From Streptomyces sp. RPA4-2 (GTDB lineage Bacteria; Actinomycetota; Actinomycetes; Streptomycetales; Streptomycetaceae), in NCBI RefSeq assembly GCF_012273515.2, contig NZ_CP050975.2, forward strand, positions 4,650,001 through 4,714,000: a stretch of DNA of 64,000 nt, given 5' to 3'. The notes beneath the pieces were generated by a model that saw nothing but the letters and a program-made list of their open reading frames with translations, searched no databases and was not told the DNA's origin. Shown here piece after piece: positions 26,144 to 35,853 of this stretch. Numbering within the stretch: position 1 is the first letter of the stretch; each line of letters begins with the position of its first letter. A program made the translations under genes and the position numbers.

Positions 26144-27835
26144 CTACAGCGAGCCGGCCCGCGGATCGTACGGCGCCTGCCACACCACCGTCGTACCGCC
26201 GCCGTCCTCGCCGAGTCCCGGGCCGTGCCGGCTCTCACCGCCCAGCGCCTCGGCCCGCCGCCTGAGATTCGTCAGACCGCTGCGCCGGCCGCGGTCGGGG
26301 ATGCCGACACCGTCGTCCGCGACGCTCAGGCGCACCCCGCGCCGCCCGTCCCGCAGGGTGACGGCCGCGTCGACGACGACATCGATGCGGGAGGCCCCGG
26401 AATGCCGGAAGGCGTTGGACAGGGCCTCCCGCAGAGCGGCGATGAGGTTCTTGGCGGTCAGCTCGCCGACAGCCGTGTCCACGGGCCCGACGAAGCGGTG
26501 ACCGGGCTTGAATCCGAGGGGCACAGCGGCCATGTTGATCTCGCGCAGTACGCGGGTCCGCAGTCCGGACGGGGTCTCGGCGGGGCCCTGTTGGAGCGCG
26601 AAGATGGCGGTACGGATCTCCTGGATGGTGACGTCGAGCTCGTCGACCGCCTTGCCGACGCCCTCCCGCACCTCGGGCACGCCCGAGCACCGCTGGGCGC
26701 TCTCCAGCATCATCCCGGTCGCGAAAAGCCGTTGGATGACGAGATCGTGCAGGTCACGGGCGATCCGATCGCGATCCTCGTAGACCGCGAGCCGCTCCCG
26801 GTCGCGCTGCGCCTCGGCCATCATCAGGGCGAGCGCGGCCTGCGCGGCGAATTGCTCGGCCAGGGTGTGCTCGGCCTCGGTGAACGGGCGGGCGCCCCGT
26901 CCCCGGGGAGTGACAAGGGCCCCCAGCAGGCGGCTCCCGCTCTGCAGGGGGAGCATCATCATCGGACCGTACTCGCGGCCGAATTCGGTGAGGACGCGCG
27001 GATCGGTGGCCGCGTCGGCGAGGAACACGGCCTTGCCGCCGAGGAGTTCGGCGACCAGCTCGCTCTCCGGGGGAATGACCACACCGAGCGCCCGGGACGG
27101 GCGGTCCTTCGCGACCGCGGTGATCTCCAGGCCGCCCTCGTCGGCGGGCAGCAGCACGATCCCGGCCGCCGCGCGGGAGAGCCGGCGCGCCTGCTCGGCG
27201 ACGACCTGGAGCGCGTCCTCGGCGTCGCCGCCCGCCAGCAGCGCCGTGGTGACGGCCACCGAACCGTCGATCCAGCGCTCGCGCTGCTGGGCCGCCTCGT
27301 ACAGCCGGGCGTTGCCGATCGCGATGCCCGCCTCCGCGGCCAGCACACGGACCATGTCGAGATCGCTGTCACCGAACGGGCCGCCGTCGCGTTTCTCGGC
27401 CAGATAGAGGTTCCCGAAGATCTCACCCTGTACGCGGATCGGAACCCCCAGGAAACTGCGCATCGGCGGGTGGTGATCGGGGAACCCGCACGAGCGCCCG
27501 TCCTCGTCCAGATGCGTGAGCCGTACCGGCCCCGGATCGTGGATGAGCGCCCCGAGCAGCCCTCGGTGCCCGTCGGGCAGCTGCCCGATCCGCTGGGCGG
27601 TCTCCGCGTCGATCCCGTGGTGGGCGAAGTCCACGAGCCCCTCGCCGCCCTCCTCGACGACCCCGATGGCCGCATAGCGCGCGTCCGTCAGCGCTGCCGC
27701 GGTCTCGCAGATCCGGTCCAGCGTCGCGTGCAGCTCCAGCTCCGCCCCGACCGCCCGCATCGCATCCAGGAGGCGCGGCACGTCCGGACCACCGTCCGGG
27801 TCGGGTGAGGCGGAAGCCTCGGAAGCCACTGACAT
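26144..27835 (-). CDS. GAF-GAF sensor histidine kinase (DevS/DosS-like)
   Basis: A 563-aa soluble kinase. Two GAF domains (about residues 40-185 and 205-345) precede a HisKA_3 dimerisation domain with the phospho-acceptor His in RIARDLHDLVIQRLF near residue 375. An HATPase domain follows, with N-box EALSNAFRHS, G1 VADDGVGIPD and G2 SGLTNLRRRAEALGG. No transmembrane segment is seen. DevS-type relatives sense NO, CO, O2 or redox through heme in GAF-A. It begins 26 bp after cydCD and so is probably the last gene of the cyd operon, fitting a respiratory or redox sensor. No response regulator gene adjoins. Confidence 0.9.
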   Translation of the reverse strand: MSVASEASASPDPDGGPDVPRLLDAMRAVGAELELHATLDRICETAAALTDARYAAIGVVEEGGEGLVDFAHHGIDAETAQRIGQLPDGHRGLLGALIHDPGPVRLTHLDEDGRSCGFPDHHPPMRSFLGVPIRVQGEIFGNLYLAEKRDGGPFGDSDLDMVRVLAAEAGIAIGNARLYEAAQQRERWIDGSVAVTTALLAGGDAEDALQVVAEQARRLSRAAAGIVLLPADEGGLEITAVAKDRPSRALGVVIPPESELVAELLGGKAVFLADAATDPRVLTEFGREYGPMMMLPLQSGSRLLGALVTPRGRGARPFTEAEHTLAEQFAAQAALALMMAEAQRDRERLAVYEDRDRIARDLHDLVIQRLFATGMMLESAQRCSGVPEVREGVGKAVDELDVTIQEIRTAIFALQQGPAETPSGLRTRVLREINMAAVPLGFKPGHRFVGPVDTAVGELTAKNLIAALREALSNAFRHSGASRIDVVVDAAVTLRDGRRGVRLSVADDGVGIPDRGRRSGLTNLRRRAEALGGESRHGPGLGEDGGGTTVVWQAPYDPRAGSL

Positions 27836-27861
27836 GCCTTGAGCGTAGTTAGTCGCTTTTA

Positions 27862-30800
27862 CTACCGAAAGTCGGGTACGGAGCCCACGGCGTCGCGCCT
27901 ACCCACGGGTCCGGGGTCGGACCCGGCCGGACTCGTCACCGCTCCGGCGAGCAGGTCCCCCGCAGCCTCCCGCTCCACCATCTCCCGCAGCGGACCCTCC
28001 ACCACGGACAACTCGGCGTACGCACCCCGCTGCGCCACCCGGCCGTGTGCCAGCACGATCACCTCGTCCACCGCTTCCAGCCCGGCCAGACGGTGGGTGA
28101 TCAGCAACGTCGTACGGCCCTCGGTCGCGGCCAGCAGGTCCGCGGTGAGCGCGTCGGCCGTCGGCAGGTCGAGATGTTCCGCGGGCTCGTCCAGGACGAG
28201 GACGGGGAAGTCGGCGAGCAGCGCCCGGGCGAGTGCCAGCCGCTGGCGCTGACCGCCGGACAGCCGCGCTCCGTGCTCGCCGATCAGTGTGTCGAGTCCG
28301 TCGGGCAGATCGTCCGTCCACTCCAGGAGCCGGGCTCGGGCGAGCGCGTCGCGCAGCTCGGTCTCCGTGGCGGTCTTCCTGGCCAGCAGCAGGTTCTCCC
28401 GCACGCTGCTGTCGAAGAGGTGCGCGTCCTGGGCGCAGAGCCCGACCAGCCGGCGTACGTCGTCGCCGTCCATGCCGTATGCGTCGGTGCCGTCCAGCGT
28501 GTACGTCCCCGCCTCCGCGTCCAGGAAGCGCAGCAGCACCTGTGCCAGTGTGGTCTTGCCGGAGCCGGAGGGGCCCACGACGGCGATCCTGCGGCCCCGT
28601 TCGAGGGTCAGGTCGAGGCCGGCGAGCGCGTCCCGGTCCTGTCCGGGGTGACGGGCCGTGAGTCCGAGCACCCGCAGCGGGAAGGGCGAACCGGGCGCAG
28701 GGAGCGGCCGCTCGGGTTCGCGTACGGGGTCGGGGGCGTCCAGGATCTCGTACACGCGTCCCGCGCTCTCCCGCACCCGCTGCCGGTGCTGGACGGCGAG
28801 CGGCATCCCCAGAACGGCCTCGAACGCGGCCAGCGGGGTGAGGACGACCACGGCCATCGCCACGCCGCTCAGCCGCCCGCTCGCGACCGCCTGGGCGCCC
28901 ACGAAAGCGGTCGTGGCGACGGTCAGGCCGGTGGCCAGTGCGGTGAGTCCGTCGCCGAGCGCGGTCGCGGTGGCGGACCGGGAGGCGATGCGGGTCAGCA
29001 CGGTGTCGGCCCGCCGGGCCTCGGCGGTGCGGGCTGCCAGCGCGCCCGCGACCGTCAATTCGGCCGTGCCGGTGAGCAGATCGGTGACGCGGGTCGCCAG
29101 GATGCCGCGGGCGGGGGCCAGCCGCCGCTGCGCGCGGCGCGCGACGGCCCCGGTCACGAGCGGCACGCCGGCCCCGGCCGCCAGCAGTCCGGCCGCGAGG
29201 GCGGCTCCGGCCTCGGGCAGCAGCCATGCGGTGAAGCCGACGGAGGCGGTGGACACCAGGACCGCCGCCCCGGCGGGCAGCAGCCACCGCAGCCAGTAGT
29301 CCTGCAGCGCGTCCACGTCGGCGACGAGCCGCGAGAGCAGATCCCCCCGCCGGGTCGTGCGCAGTCCTGCCGGCGCGAGACGCTCCAGGCGCCGGTAGAC
29401 GGCGACGCGGGTGTCGGCCAGCATCCGCAGCACCGCGTCGTGCGACACGAGCCGCTCGGCGTAGCGGAAGACGGCACGGCCGATCCCGAACGCCCGCGTG
29501 GCCGTCACCGCCAGCATCAGATACATGACCGGCGGCTGCTGGGACGCCCGCGAGATGAGCCATCCCGAGGTGGCCATCAGGCCGACGGCGCTGGCGAGCG
29601 CGAGACTGGCGAGCAGGAGCGCGAGCGCGAAGCGACCGCTGCGGGGACCGGCCATGGCACGAGTCCGGGCGAGGACGTCGCCGCGTCCCCTGGATACCGC
29701 GAGGGACTCTTCCGGGGCGACCGCGGGCACACCCTCCGGCTCGGCCGGACGGGGCCGCGTCGTGGTCCCGGCGGGTGCGGGACCGGCCGCCGTGGTCGGG
29801 GCCCCGGGCTCAAGCCGCACCACCCGGTCCGCCACCCCCAGCAGAGCGGGCCGGTGCACGACCAGCAGGACCGTCCGCCCGACGGCAAGCCTGCGCACCG
29901 CCGACACGACCTCCGCCTCCGTCGTGCCGTCGAGCGAGGCCGTCGGCTCGTCGAGAAGCAGCACCGGCCGGTCCGCGAGGAACGCCCGGGCCAGGGCCAG
30001 GCGTTGGCGCTGCCCGGCGGAGAGACCACTGCCGTCCTCGCCGAGCATCGTGCGGGCTCCGTCGGACAGCGCGTCCACGAACTCCAGCGCCCCCGCGTCG
30101 GCCAGCGCCCGCCGTACCGCCGCGTCGTCGGCGTCGGGGCGTGCCAGCCGCACGTTCTCCACGATCGAACCGGCGAAGAGGTGCGGCCGCTGCGGCACCC
30201 AGGCCACCCGTGAGCGCCACTCCGCCACATCACATCCCGCGAGATCGGCTCCCCCGACCCGCACCCGGCCCGCGGTGGGTTCCACGAACCCGAGCAGGAC
30301 GTTCAGCAGGGTCGACTTGCCCACGCCGCTCGGTCCGACGAGTGCCACCGTCTCGCCCTGCGCGACCACGAAGGAGACATCGCGGACCGCGTCCCCGGAG
30401 CGTCCCGGATAGCGGACCGTCACCGCGTCGAAAGTGATCTCGCCTTCCGGCACGGGAAGCGAGCCGCCGGCCGGCAACGGGGTCTCCAGCACCGCGAAGA
30501 TCTCCTCGGCCGCGGCGAGCCCCTCGGCGGCGGCGTGGTACTGCGCCCCCACCTGGCGCAGCGGCAGGTAGGCCTCGGGCGCGAGGACGAGGATGACGAT
30601 CCCCACGTACAGATCCATGTCGCCGTGGACGAGCCGCATCCCGATGGTCACGGCGACCAGCGCGACCGAGATCGTGGCGAGCAGTTCCAGCGCGAAGGAG
30701 GACAGGAAGGCGATCTGCAGGGTCCGCATGGTCGCCTGGCGGTACTCGCCGGTGATCCGCCGGATCGACTCGGCCTGGGCCTTGGCCCTGCCGAAGACCT

Positions 30801-31431
30801 TGAGCGTGGGCAGTCCGGCGACCACGTCCAGGAAGTGCCCCGAAAGCCGTGACAGCAGCCGCCACTGACGGTCCATCCGCGCCCTCGTGGCCCATCCGAT
30901 CAGGACCATGAAGACAGGGATGAGCGGAAGGGTGACGACGATGATCGCCGCCGACACCCAGTCTTCGGTGACGATCCGCGCGAGCACCGCCACGGGCACC
31001 ACGATCGCGAGGCCCAACTGCGGGAGGTAGCGCGAGAAGTAGTCGTCGAGCGCGTCCACTCCCCGCGTGGCGAGGGCGACCAGCGACCCGGTGCGCTGTC
31101 CGCCCAGCCATCCGGGACCGAGTGCGGCGGCCCGCTCCAGCAGCCGTCCCCGCAGTTCCGACTTGACCGCCGCGCTTGCCCGGTGCGCGGCGAGTTCGGT
31201 GAGCCATGCGACGAGTGCCCGCCCCAAGGCGACCACGACCAGCAGGAGCAGGGGGGTGCGAAGCTCCGGAGCCGAGTGACCGTGCTGGAAGGCGCCGACC
31301 ACGACTTCGGCGATGAGCATCGCCTGGGCAATGACCAGCGCCGCTCCGACCGCGCCCAGCCCCACGACCGTCAGCAGGAAGACGCGGGTGGCACGGGCGT
31401 ACCGCAGCAGACGCGGATCGATTGGTTTCAC
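27862..31431 (-). CDS. cydCD: CydCD fused ABC exporter for cytochrome bd assembly
   Basis: A 1,189-aa fusion of the two half-transporters (separate CydD and CydC in E. coli) that export thiols and are needed to assemble cytochrome bd. The order is transmembrane domain (about 10-320), ATPase 1 (Walker A GPSGVGKST, signature LSAGQRQRLALARAF), linker rich in Pro/Ala, transmembrane domain 2 (about 620-900), and ATPase 2 (GPSGSGKTT, LSGGQRQRLALARAL). I prefer GTG 31431 (KPIDPRLLRYARATR follows) because AAGGGT lies about ten bases upstream; GTG 31440 would add FHV. Either start lies inside a perfect parS site. It is third in the operon cydA-cydB-cydCD-kinase. Confidence 0.95.
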   Translation of the reverse strand: MKPIDPRLLRYARATRVFLLTVVGLGAVGAALVIAQAMLIAEVVVGAFQHGHSAPELRTPLLLLVVVALGRALVAWLTELAAHRASAAVKSELRGRLLERAAALGPGWLGGQRTGSLVALATRGVDALDDYFSRYLPQLGLAIVVPVAVLARIVTEDWVSAAIIVVTLPLIPVFMVLIGWATRARMDRQWRLLSRLSGHFLDVVAGLPTLKVFGRAKAQAESIRRITGEYRQATMRTLQIAFLSSFALELLATISVALVAVTIGMRLVHGDMDLYVGIVILVLAPEAYLPLRQVGAQYHAAAEGLAAAEEIFAVLETPLPAGGSLPVPEGEITFDAVTVRYPGRSGDAVRDVSFVVAQGETVALVGPSGVGKSTLLNVLLGFVEPTAGRVRVGGADLAGCDVAEWRSRVAWVPQRPHLFAGSIVENVRLARPDADDAAVRRALADAGALEFVDALSDGARTMLGEDGSGLSAGQRQRLALARAFLADRPVLLLDEPTASLDGTTEAEVVSAVRRLAVGRTVLLVVHRPALLGVADRVVRLEPGAPTTAAGPAPAGTTTRPRPAEPEGVPAVAPEESLAVSRGRGDVLARTRAMAGPRSGRFALALLLASLALASAVGLMATSGWLISRASQQPPVMYLMLAVTATRAFGIGRAVFRYAERLVSHDAVLRMLADTRVAVYRRLERLAPAGLRTTRRGDLLSRLVADVDALQDYWLRWLLPAGAAVLVSTASVGFTAWLLPEAGAALAAGLLAAGAGVPLVTGAVARRAQRRLAPARGILATRVTDLLTGTAELTVAGALAARTAEARRADTVLTRIASRSATATALGDGLTALATGLTVATTAFVGAQAVASGRLSGVAMAVVVLTPLAAFEAVLGMPLAVQHRQRVRESAGRVYEILDAPDPVREPERPLPAPGSPFPLRVLGLTARHPGQDRDALAGLDLTLERGRRIAVVGPSGSGKTTLAQVLLRFLDAEAGTYTLDGTDAYGMDGDDVRRLVGLCAQDAHLFDSSVRENLLLARKTATETELRDALARARLLEWTDDLPDGLDTLIGEHGARLSGGQRQRLALARALLADFPVLVLDEPAEHLDLPTADALTADLLAATEGRTTLLITHRLAGLEAVDEVIVLAHGRVAQRGAYAELSVVEGPLREMVEREAAGDLLAGAVTSPAGSDPGPVGRRDAVGSVPDFR

Positions 31432-31438
31432 GTGAAAC
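31425..31438. other. parS site, exact, overlapping the cydCD start
   Basis: GTTTCACGTGAAAC, the 14-bp ParB-binding site of Streptomyces. It contains the proposed cydCD start codon, so the site is read as codons as well. ParB loads here and spreads to organise the origin region. Confidence 0.92.
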
Positions 31439-31460
31439 ACACCCTTGGCTCATCCGGCAT

Positions 31461-31474
31461 GTTTCACGTGAAAC
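31461..31474. other. parS site, exact, inside a 26-bp palindrome
   Basis: GTTTCACGTGAAAC between cydB and cydCD. Flanking bases extend it to a perfect palindrome at 31455-31480, so the transcript could form a 12-bp hairpin after cydB. Confidence 0.93.
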
Positions 31475-31491
31475 ATGCCGTTACGTCGGAT

Positions 31492-32499
31492 TCAGTGCGA
31501 GATATCCGCGGCGATGTGATGTGTGCCGATCCGCTTGCGGAACACCCAGTAGGTCCAGCCCTGGTAGAGCAGGACGATCGGTGTGGCGATCCCGGCGCAC
31601 CAGGTCATGATCTTCAGGGTGTACGGGCTCGACGAGGCGTTCGTGACCGTCAGGCTCCAGTCCTCATTGAGCGAGGACGGCATGACGTTCGGGAAGAGCG
31701 TCAGGAAGAGCATCGCGACGGCGGCCACGATGGTGAGCCCCGACAGGGCGAACGCCCAGCCCTCCCGCCCCGCGCGCGCCGCCACCAGGGCGGCGACCAG
31801 AGCGACCACGGCCACGATCATCGCGGTCAGGGACCTGCCGTCACCGTTGTCCACCTGGGTCCAGCTCAGGAAGACGAGCGCCAGCACCGCGGCGACCGGG
31901 CCGACCTGGAGTGAGAGCCCACGAGCCCGCTCCCTGATGTCCCCCACCGTCTTGAGCCCGACGAAGACGGTCCCGTGGAAGGTGAACAGTGACAGGGTGA
32001 CCAGACCACCGAGGATCGCGTACGGGTTGAACAGGTCACCGAGAGTGCCCACGTACTCGAAGCTCTTGTCGATCTTCACTCCGTGGACGATGTTGCCGAA
32101 GGCCACGCCCCACAGGAACGCGGGGATCAGCGAGGTCCAGAAGATCGCCGTCTCCCAGTTGCGCTGCCAGTTCTCCTCGGGCCGCTTCGCGCGGTACTCG
32201 AAGGCGACACCGCGCACGATCAGACAGACCAGGATGAGCAGCAGCGGCAGATAGAAGCCGGAGAAGAGCGTGGCGTACCACTCGGGGAAGGCGGCGAAGG
32301 TCGCACCGCCCGCGGAGAGCAGCCACACCTCGTTGCCGTCCCAGACGGGGCCGATGGTGTTGATGAGGACGCGCTTCTCGGTGCGGTCACGGGCCAGCAG
32401 CCCGGTGAGGACGCCGACCCCGAAGTCGAAGCCCTCCAGGAAGAAGTAGCCGGTCCACAGGACCGCGATGAGGACGAACCAGACGTCGTGAAGTTCCAT
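31492..32499 (-). CDS. cydB: cytochrome bd ubiquinol/menaquinol oxidase subunit II
   Basis: A 335-aa integral membrane protein, about eight to nine helices, of the CydB family. Near the N-terminus FLEGFDFGVGVL and GPVWDGNEVWLL are family hallmarks; FHGTVFVGLKT is in the middle. With CydA it forms the high-affinity terminal oxidase that reduces oxygen while oxidising menaquinol and helps growth under low oxygen. ATG 32499 follows AGGGAG by about nine bases. The gene begins 20 bp after cydA, so the two are co-transcribed. Confidence 0.97.
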   Translation of the reverse strand: MELHDVWFVLIAVLWTGYFFLEGFDFGVGVLTGLLARDRTEKRVLINTIGPVWDGNEVWLLSAGGATFAAFPEWYATLFSGFYLPLLLILVCLIVRGVAFEYRAKRPEENWQRNWETAIFWTSLIPAFLWGVAFGNIVHGVKIDKSFEYVGTLGDLFNPYAILGGLVTLSLFTFHGTVFVGLKTVGDIRERARGLSLQVGPVAAVLALVFLSWTQVDNGDGRSLTAMIVAVVALVAALVAARAGREGWAFALSGLTIVAAVAMLFLTLFPNVMPSSLNEDWSLTVTNASSSPYTLKIMTWCAGIATPIVLLYQGWTYWVFRKRIGTHHIAADISH

Positions 32500-32519
32500 G
32501 ACTCAGCAGCTCCCTGGGC

Positions 32520-34037
32520 CTAGTAGGAGAAGGCCATCGGCTTGTCGGCGTCATGGGAGTCGCCGCCGATCCTGGTGGGCGGGTTGAGGTCGGCCTCGGT
32601 GAGCTCGGGCGGCCCCTGCCTGACGTACTTGAGCATCAGCTTCACCTCGATGACGGCGAGGACCGCGTAGATGAGGGTGAACACGATCAGCGAGGTCAGC
32701 ACCTCGCCCTGGGAGACTCCCGGCGACACCGCGTCCCTGGTCCTCAGCAGGCCGTAGACCACCCAGGGCTGACGCCCCGTCTCGGTGAAGATCCAGCCCC
32801 AGGAGATACCGATGAGCGGGAAGATCAGCGTCCACTGGGACAGCCGCCACCACCAGTCGCCCAGCCTCGGTGTCAGCTCCATGCTCTTGGTGAGCATGAG
32901 CTTCGGCACCTCCTCGTCCCCGGTGCGGTGTTCCGGCGCCAGCCAGAGCTTCCGCCTGGTCAGCCAGAGGCCGGCCGTGCACAGGGCCATCGAGACCCCT
33001 CCGAAGCCGATCATCCAGCGGTACGCCCAGTAGGCGGTGGGGATGTTGGGGCGGTAGTCGCCGGGTCCGAACTTCTCCTGCTCGGCCTTGTTGATGTCGT
33101 TGATGCCGGGGATCTTGGCGTTGAGGTCGTTCTTCGCGAGGAAGGAAAGGACTCCCGGTATCTCGATGGCGACCGTGTTGTGGCCCTTGGCGACATCGCC
33201 GTACGCGAAGAGCGAGAAGGGCGCGGGCTGCTGCGAGTCCCAGAGGGCCTCGGCCGCCGACATCTTCATCGGCTGTTGCTCGTACATCACCTTGCCGAGG
33301 GTGTCGGCGCTGACGACGGTGAGGAGCGTGCCGACGAGAGCGGTGACCAGACCGAGCCGCAGCGACATCCGCATGGTGCGGATGTGCCGCTTCTTGCGGA
33401 GGTGGAAGACCGCGATACCGGTCATGAAGGCGCCGCCGACCAGGATGGAGGCGCTGATGACGTGCCAGAAGTTGACGAGCGCCGTCTCCTGGAAGAGCAC
33501 CCTGGGAAAGTCCGTGAGTTCGGCCCGCATCGAACCGTCCGCCTTCTTCACGAGCCGGTAGCCGACCGGATGCTGCATGAAGGAGTTGGCGGCCATGATG
33601 AAGTACGCCGACAGGACGGTGCCTATGGAGACCATCCAGATACAGGCGAGGTGGATCTTCTTCGGCAGCTTGTCCCAGCCGAAGATCCACAGCCCGATGA
33701 AGGTGGACTCGAAGAAGAAGGCGATCAGGGCCTCGAAGGCCAGCGGGGCACCGAAGACGTCGCCGACGAAGCGCGAGTAGTCCGACCAGTTCATGCCGAA
33801 CTGGAACTCCTGCACGATGCCGGTGACGACACCCATGGCGATATTGATCAGGAACAGCTTGCCCCAGAACTTGGTCGCCCTGAGGTAGTGCTCCTTGCCC
33901 GTCCGCACCCAGGCGGTCTCCAGGATCGCCGTGAGAGCGGCGAGCGAGATCGTCAGAGGGACGAAGAGGAAGTGGTAGACGGTGGTGATGCCGAACTGCC
34001 ATCGCGCCAGGGTCTCCGGCGCCAAAGCCAATTCCAC
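32520..34037 (-). CDS. cydA: cytochrome bd ubiquinol/menaquinol oxidase subunit I
   Basis: A 505-aa heme-bearing subunit of cytochrome bd. Visible landmarks are the N-terminal heme ligand region TTVYHFLFVPL (His 22), WHVISAS with a second His, and the GRQPW motif near the quinol site. The Q-loop is short, as in Gram-positive enzymes. It starts at GTG 34037 with AGGAG eight bases before it. First gene of the cyd operon. The region upstream carries a Rex-type operator, so expression should rise when the NADH/NAD+ ratio is high (low oxygen), as known for S. coelicolor cydABCD. Confidence 0.97.
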   Translation of the reverse strand: MELALAPETLARWQFGITTVYHFLFVPLTISLAALTAILETAWVRTGKEHYLRATKFWGKLFLINIAMGVVTGIVQEFQFGMNWSDYSRFVGDVFGAPLAFEALIAFFFESTFIGLWIFGWDKLPKKIHLACIWMVSIGTVLSAYFIMAANSFMQHPVGYRLVKKADGSMRAELTDFPRVLFQETALVNFWHVISASILVGGAFMTGIAVFHLRKKRHIRTMRMSLRLGLVTALVGTLLTVVSADTLGKVMYEQQPMKMSAAEALWDSQQPAPFSLFAYGDVAKGHNTVAIEIPGVLSFLAKNDLNAKIPGINDINKAEQEKFGPGDYRPNIPTAYWAYRWMIGFGGVSMALCTAGLWLTRRKLWLAPEHRTGDEEVPKLMLTKSMELTPRLGDWWWRLSQWTLIFPLIGISWGWIFTETGRQPWVVYGLLRTRDAVSPGVSQGEVLTSLIVFTLIYAVLAVIEVKLMLKYVRQGPPELTEADLNPPTRIGGDSHDADKPMAFSY

Positions 34038-34119
34038 GTCGTCAGTCTCCTAACGCCGCCTTGCTGCAGCGGCAGTCTGCCCCTTTTGTCACACGCATCA
34101 CGGGGCAACCGGGACACGC

Positions 34120-34143
34120 TTGTGAACGCGTTCACATTCACAA
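34120..34143 (-). promoter_or_regulatory. Rex-type redox operator upstream of cydA
   Basis: TTGTGAACGCGTTCACA at 34120-34136 matches the Rex operator consensus (TTGTGAA, spacer, TTCACA). A further half-site TTCACAA at 34137-34143 abuts it, giving an overlapping second operator in the other phase. It sits about 85 bp before the cydA start, as expected for control by the NADH-sensing repressor Rex. Confidence 0.85.
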
Positions 34144-34200
34144 GCAATTATGACGCATGGCTGTTCGAGACGGGACAGGTGGGGGGTCCCTAAACGAGAA

Positions 34201-34233
34201 CCGACCGGCTCCCCCTGCGCGGGAGCCGGTCGG
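34201..34233 (-). terminator. hairpin terminator after hisC
   Basis: CCGACCGGCTCCC and GGGAGCCGGTCGG form a perfect 13-bp stem with a 7-base loop, 18 bases past the hisC stop. Confidence 0.85.
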
Positions 34234-34251
34234 AACCTTGATCGGAGTGGA

Positions 34252-35328
34252 CTAGAGCTCCTTGTGGAAGCCCTCGGTCACCTTCAGGAAGATGTCGTTC
34301 GCCTCGGTCTCGCCGATCGTCACGCGCACCCCTTCGCCGGCGAAGGGCCGCACGACGACCCCGGCCTGCTCACAGACGGCCGCGAAGTCGAGCGTGCGCT
34401 CCCCCAGCCTGAGCCAGACGAAGTTGGCCTGGGTCTCGGGCACCGTCCAGCCCTGGTCCCGGAGCGCCTCGACCACCCGGACCCGCTCGCACACCAGCGA
34501 GCCGACCCGGCCGAGCAACTCGTCCTCGGCGCGCAGCGAGGCGACCGCCGCGTCCTGGGCGAGCTGGCTCACGCCGAAGGGCACCGCCGTCTTGCGCAGT
34601 GCCGCCGCCACCGGCTCATGGGCGATCGCGAAGCCGACCCGGAGGCCCGCCAGCCCGTACGCCTTGGAGAAGGTGCGCAGCACACAGACATTCGGCCGGT
34701 CACGGTAGATCGCCACACCGTCCGGCACCTCGACGTCACGGATGAACTCGCGGTAGGCCTCGTCCAGGACCACCAGCACGTCACTGGGCACCCGGTCGAG
34801 GAACCGCTCCAGCTCGGCCCGGCGCACCACGGTGCCGGTCGGGTTGTTCGGGTTGCAGACGAAGATCAGCCGGGTCCTGTCGGTGATCGCGTCGGCCATG
34901 GCGTCCAGGTCGTGGACCTCGCCCGGTGTCAGCGGCACACGCACCGAGGTGGCTCCGCTGACCTGCGTGATGATCGGGTACGCCTCGAAGGACCGCCAGG
35001 CGTAGATGACCTCGTCGCCGGGACCGCAGGTCGCCTGCAGCAACTGCTGGGCGACCCCGACCGATCCGGTGCCGGTGGCCAGGTGCGCGAGAGGGACCGC
35101 GAAGCGTTCCGACAGCTCGTCCATCAGGCCCGTGCACGCCATGTCGGGGTAACGGTTGAACGAGGCCGCCGCCGCGGTCACGCTCTCAATGACGCCGGGG
35201 AGGGGCGGGTAGGGGTTCTCGTTCGAGGACAGCTTGTACGCCACCGCACCGGCCGCGGCGGGCTTGCCGGGCTTGTAGGTGGGGATACCCTCCAGCTCGG
35301 CACGCAGCTTGGGGCTCGTCTCGCTCAC
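34252..35328 (-). CDS. hisC: histidinol-phosphate/aromatic aminotransferase
   Basis: A 358-aa class I/II PLP aminotransferase. Hallmarks are [13 protein letters not shown] near the N-terminus, the NPNNPTGT loop, DEAY, and the PLP Lys in [17 protein letters not shown] 35328 is chosen because GAGGAGG lies seven bases before it; the frame continues upstream without a site. It stands alone, not in a his operon, and Streptomyces carry a second hisC there, so this copy could act on aromatic 2-oxo acids (the pat type) as much as on histidinol phosphate. Confidence 0.9.
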   Translation of the reverse strand: MSETSPKLRAELEGIPTYKPGKPAAAGAVAYKLSSNENPYPPLPGVIESVTAAAASFNRYPDMACTGLMDELSERFAVPLAHLATGTGSVGVAQQLLQATCGPGDEVIYAWRSFEAYPIITQVSGATSVRVPLTPGEVHDLDAMADAITDRTRLIFVCNPNNPTGTVVRRAELERFLDRVPSDVLVVLDEAYREFIRDVEVPDGVAIYRDRPNVCVLRTFSKAYGLAGLRVGFAIAHEPVAAALRKTAVPFGVSQLAQDAAVASLRAEDELLGRVGSLVCERVRVVEALRDQGWTVPETQANFVWLRLGERTLDFAAVCEQAGVVVRPFAGEGVRVTIGETEANDIFLKVTEGFHKEL

Positions 35329-35853
35329 CGCAGTCCTCCTCGCGACCACCGCTGGTTCATGACCACCACCGGCTACCAATACTTCTCACCTTATGAGGAT
35401 TCGGCGCCGCTGCGAATGGGCTGTGGACAACCTCGTACGACGTCACACGGGACGGCGGCACACGTACACCCCGGCGATCATCCTCGTACGCCCCGAAGAC
35501 CACTCCGAGATGCCCCGATGTGAGCACCCACGGTGTGCGACGAGCGTCACACACACCTGGCGGTCATCTTCGTACGAAGGCGTACGAATTGGGGGGCGCG
35601 CTCTCCAGAGCCGCGCGCGCCGGTGGCTCACGCCGTGGCGCGCATCACCCGTGAAGGTGAGTTGAGACCTCTTCGAAACATGGCCCACTTGGCAGGCCCA
35701 TGCGCGCCGACAAGTCACGTACCGCCATTGTATCGTTCAACTTCCTTTGTTTCCAAGGCACTTGAGCTGTTTTGATCATGCAGAAACGTGCCTGTCAACG
35801 CGTGCATATGCGTCCGCACTACCCCACCGCATGAGCCCTACTATCGGCTCGCC
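35329..35853. other. divergent upstream region of hisC and the lacI-type gene
   Basis: About 525 bases without a gene. It contains an exact DnaA box on the minus strand (TTGTCCACA, 35422-35430), the direct repeat CGTACGAA at 35571-35578 and 35581-35588, and related ATCNTCGTACG copies near 35478 and 35565. Promoters for both flanking genes must be here; the AT-rich stretch 35715-35780 is the best candidate for the plus strand. Confidence 0.5.
35422..35430 (-). other. isolated DnaA box
   Basis: TGTGGACAA on the plus strand is TTGTCCACA on the minus strand, the preferred Streptomyces DnaA box. A single copy upstream of hisC. Confidence 0.5.
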
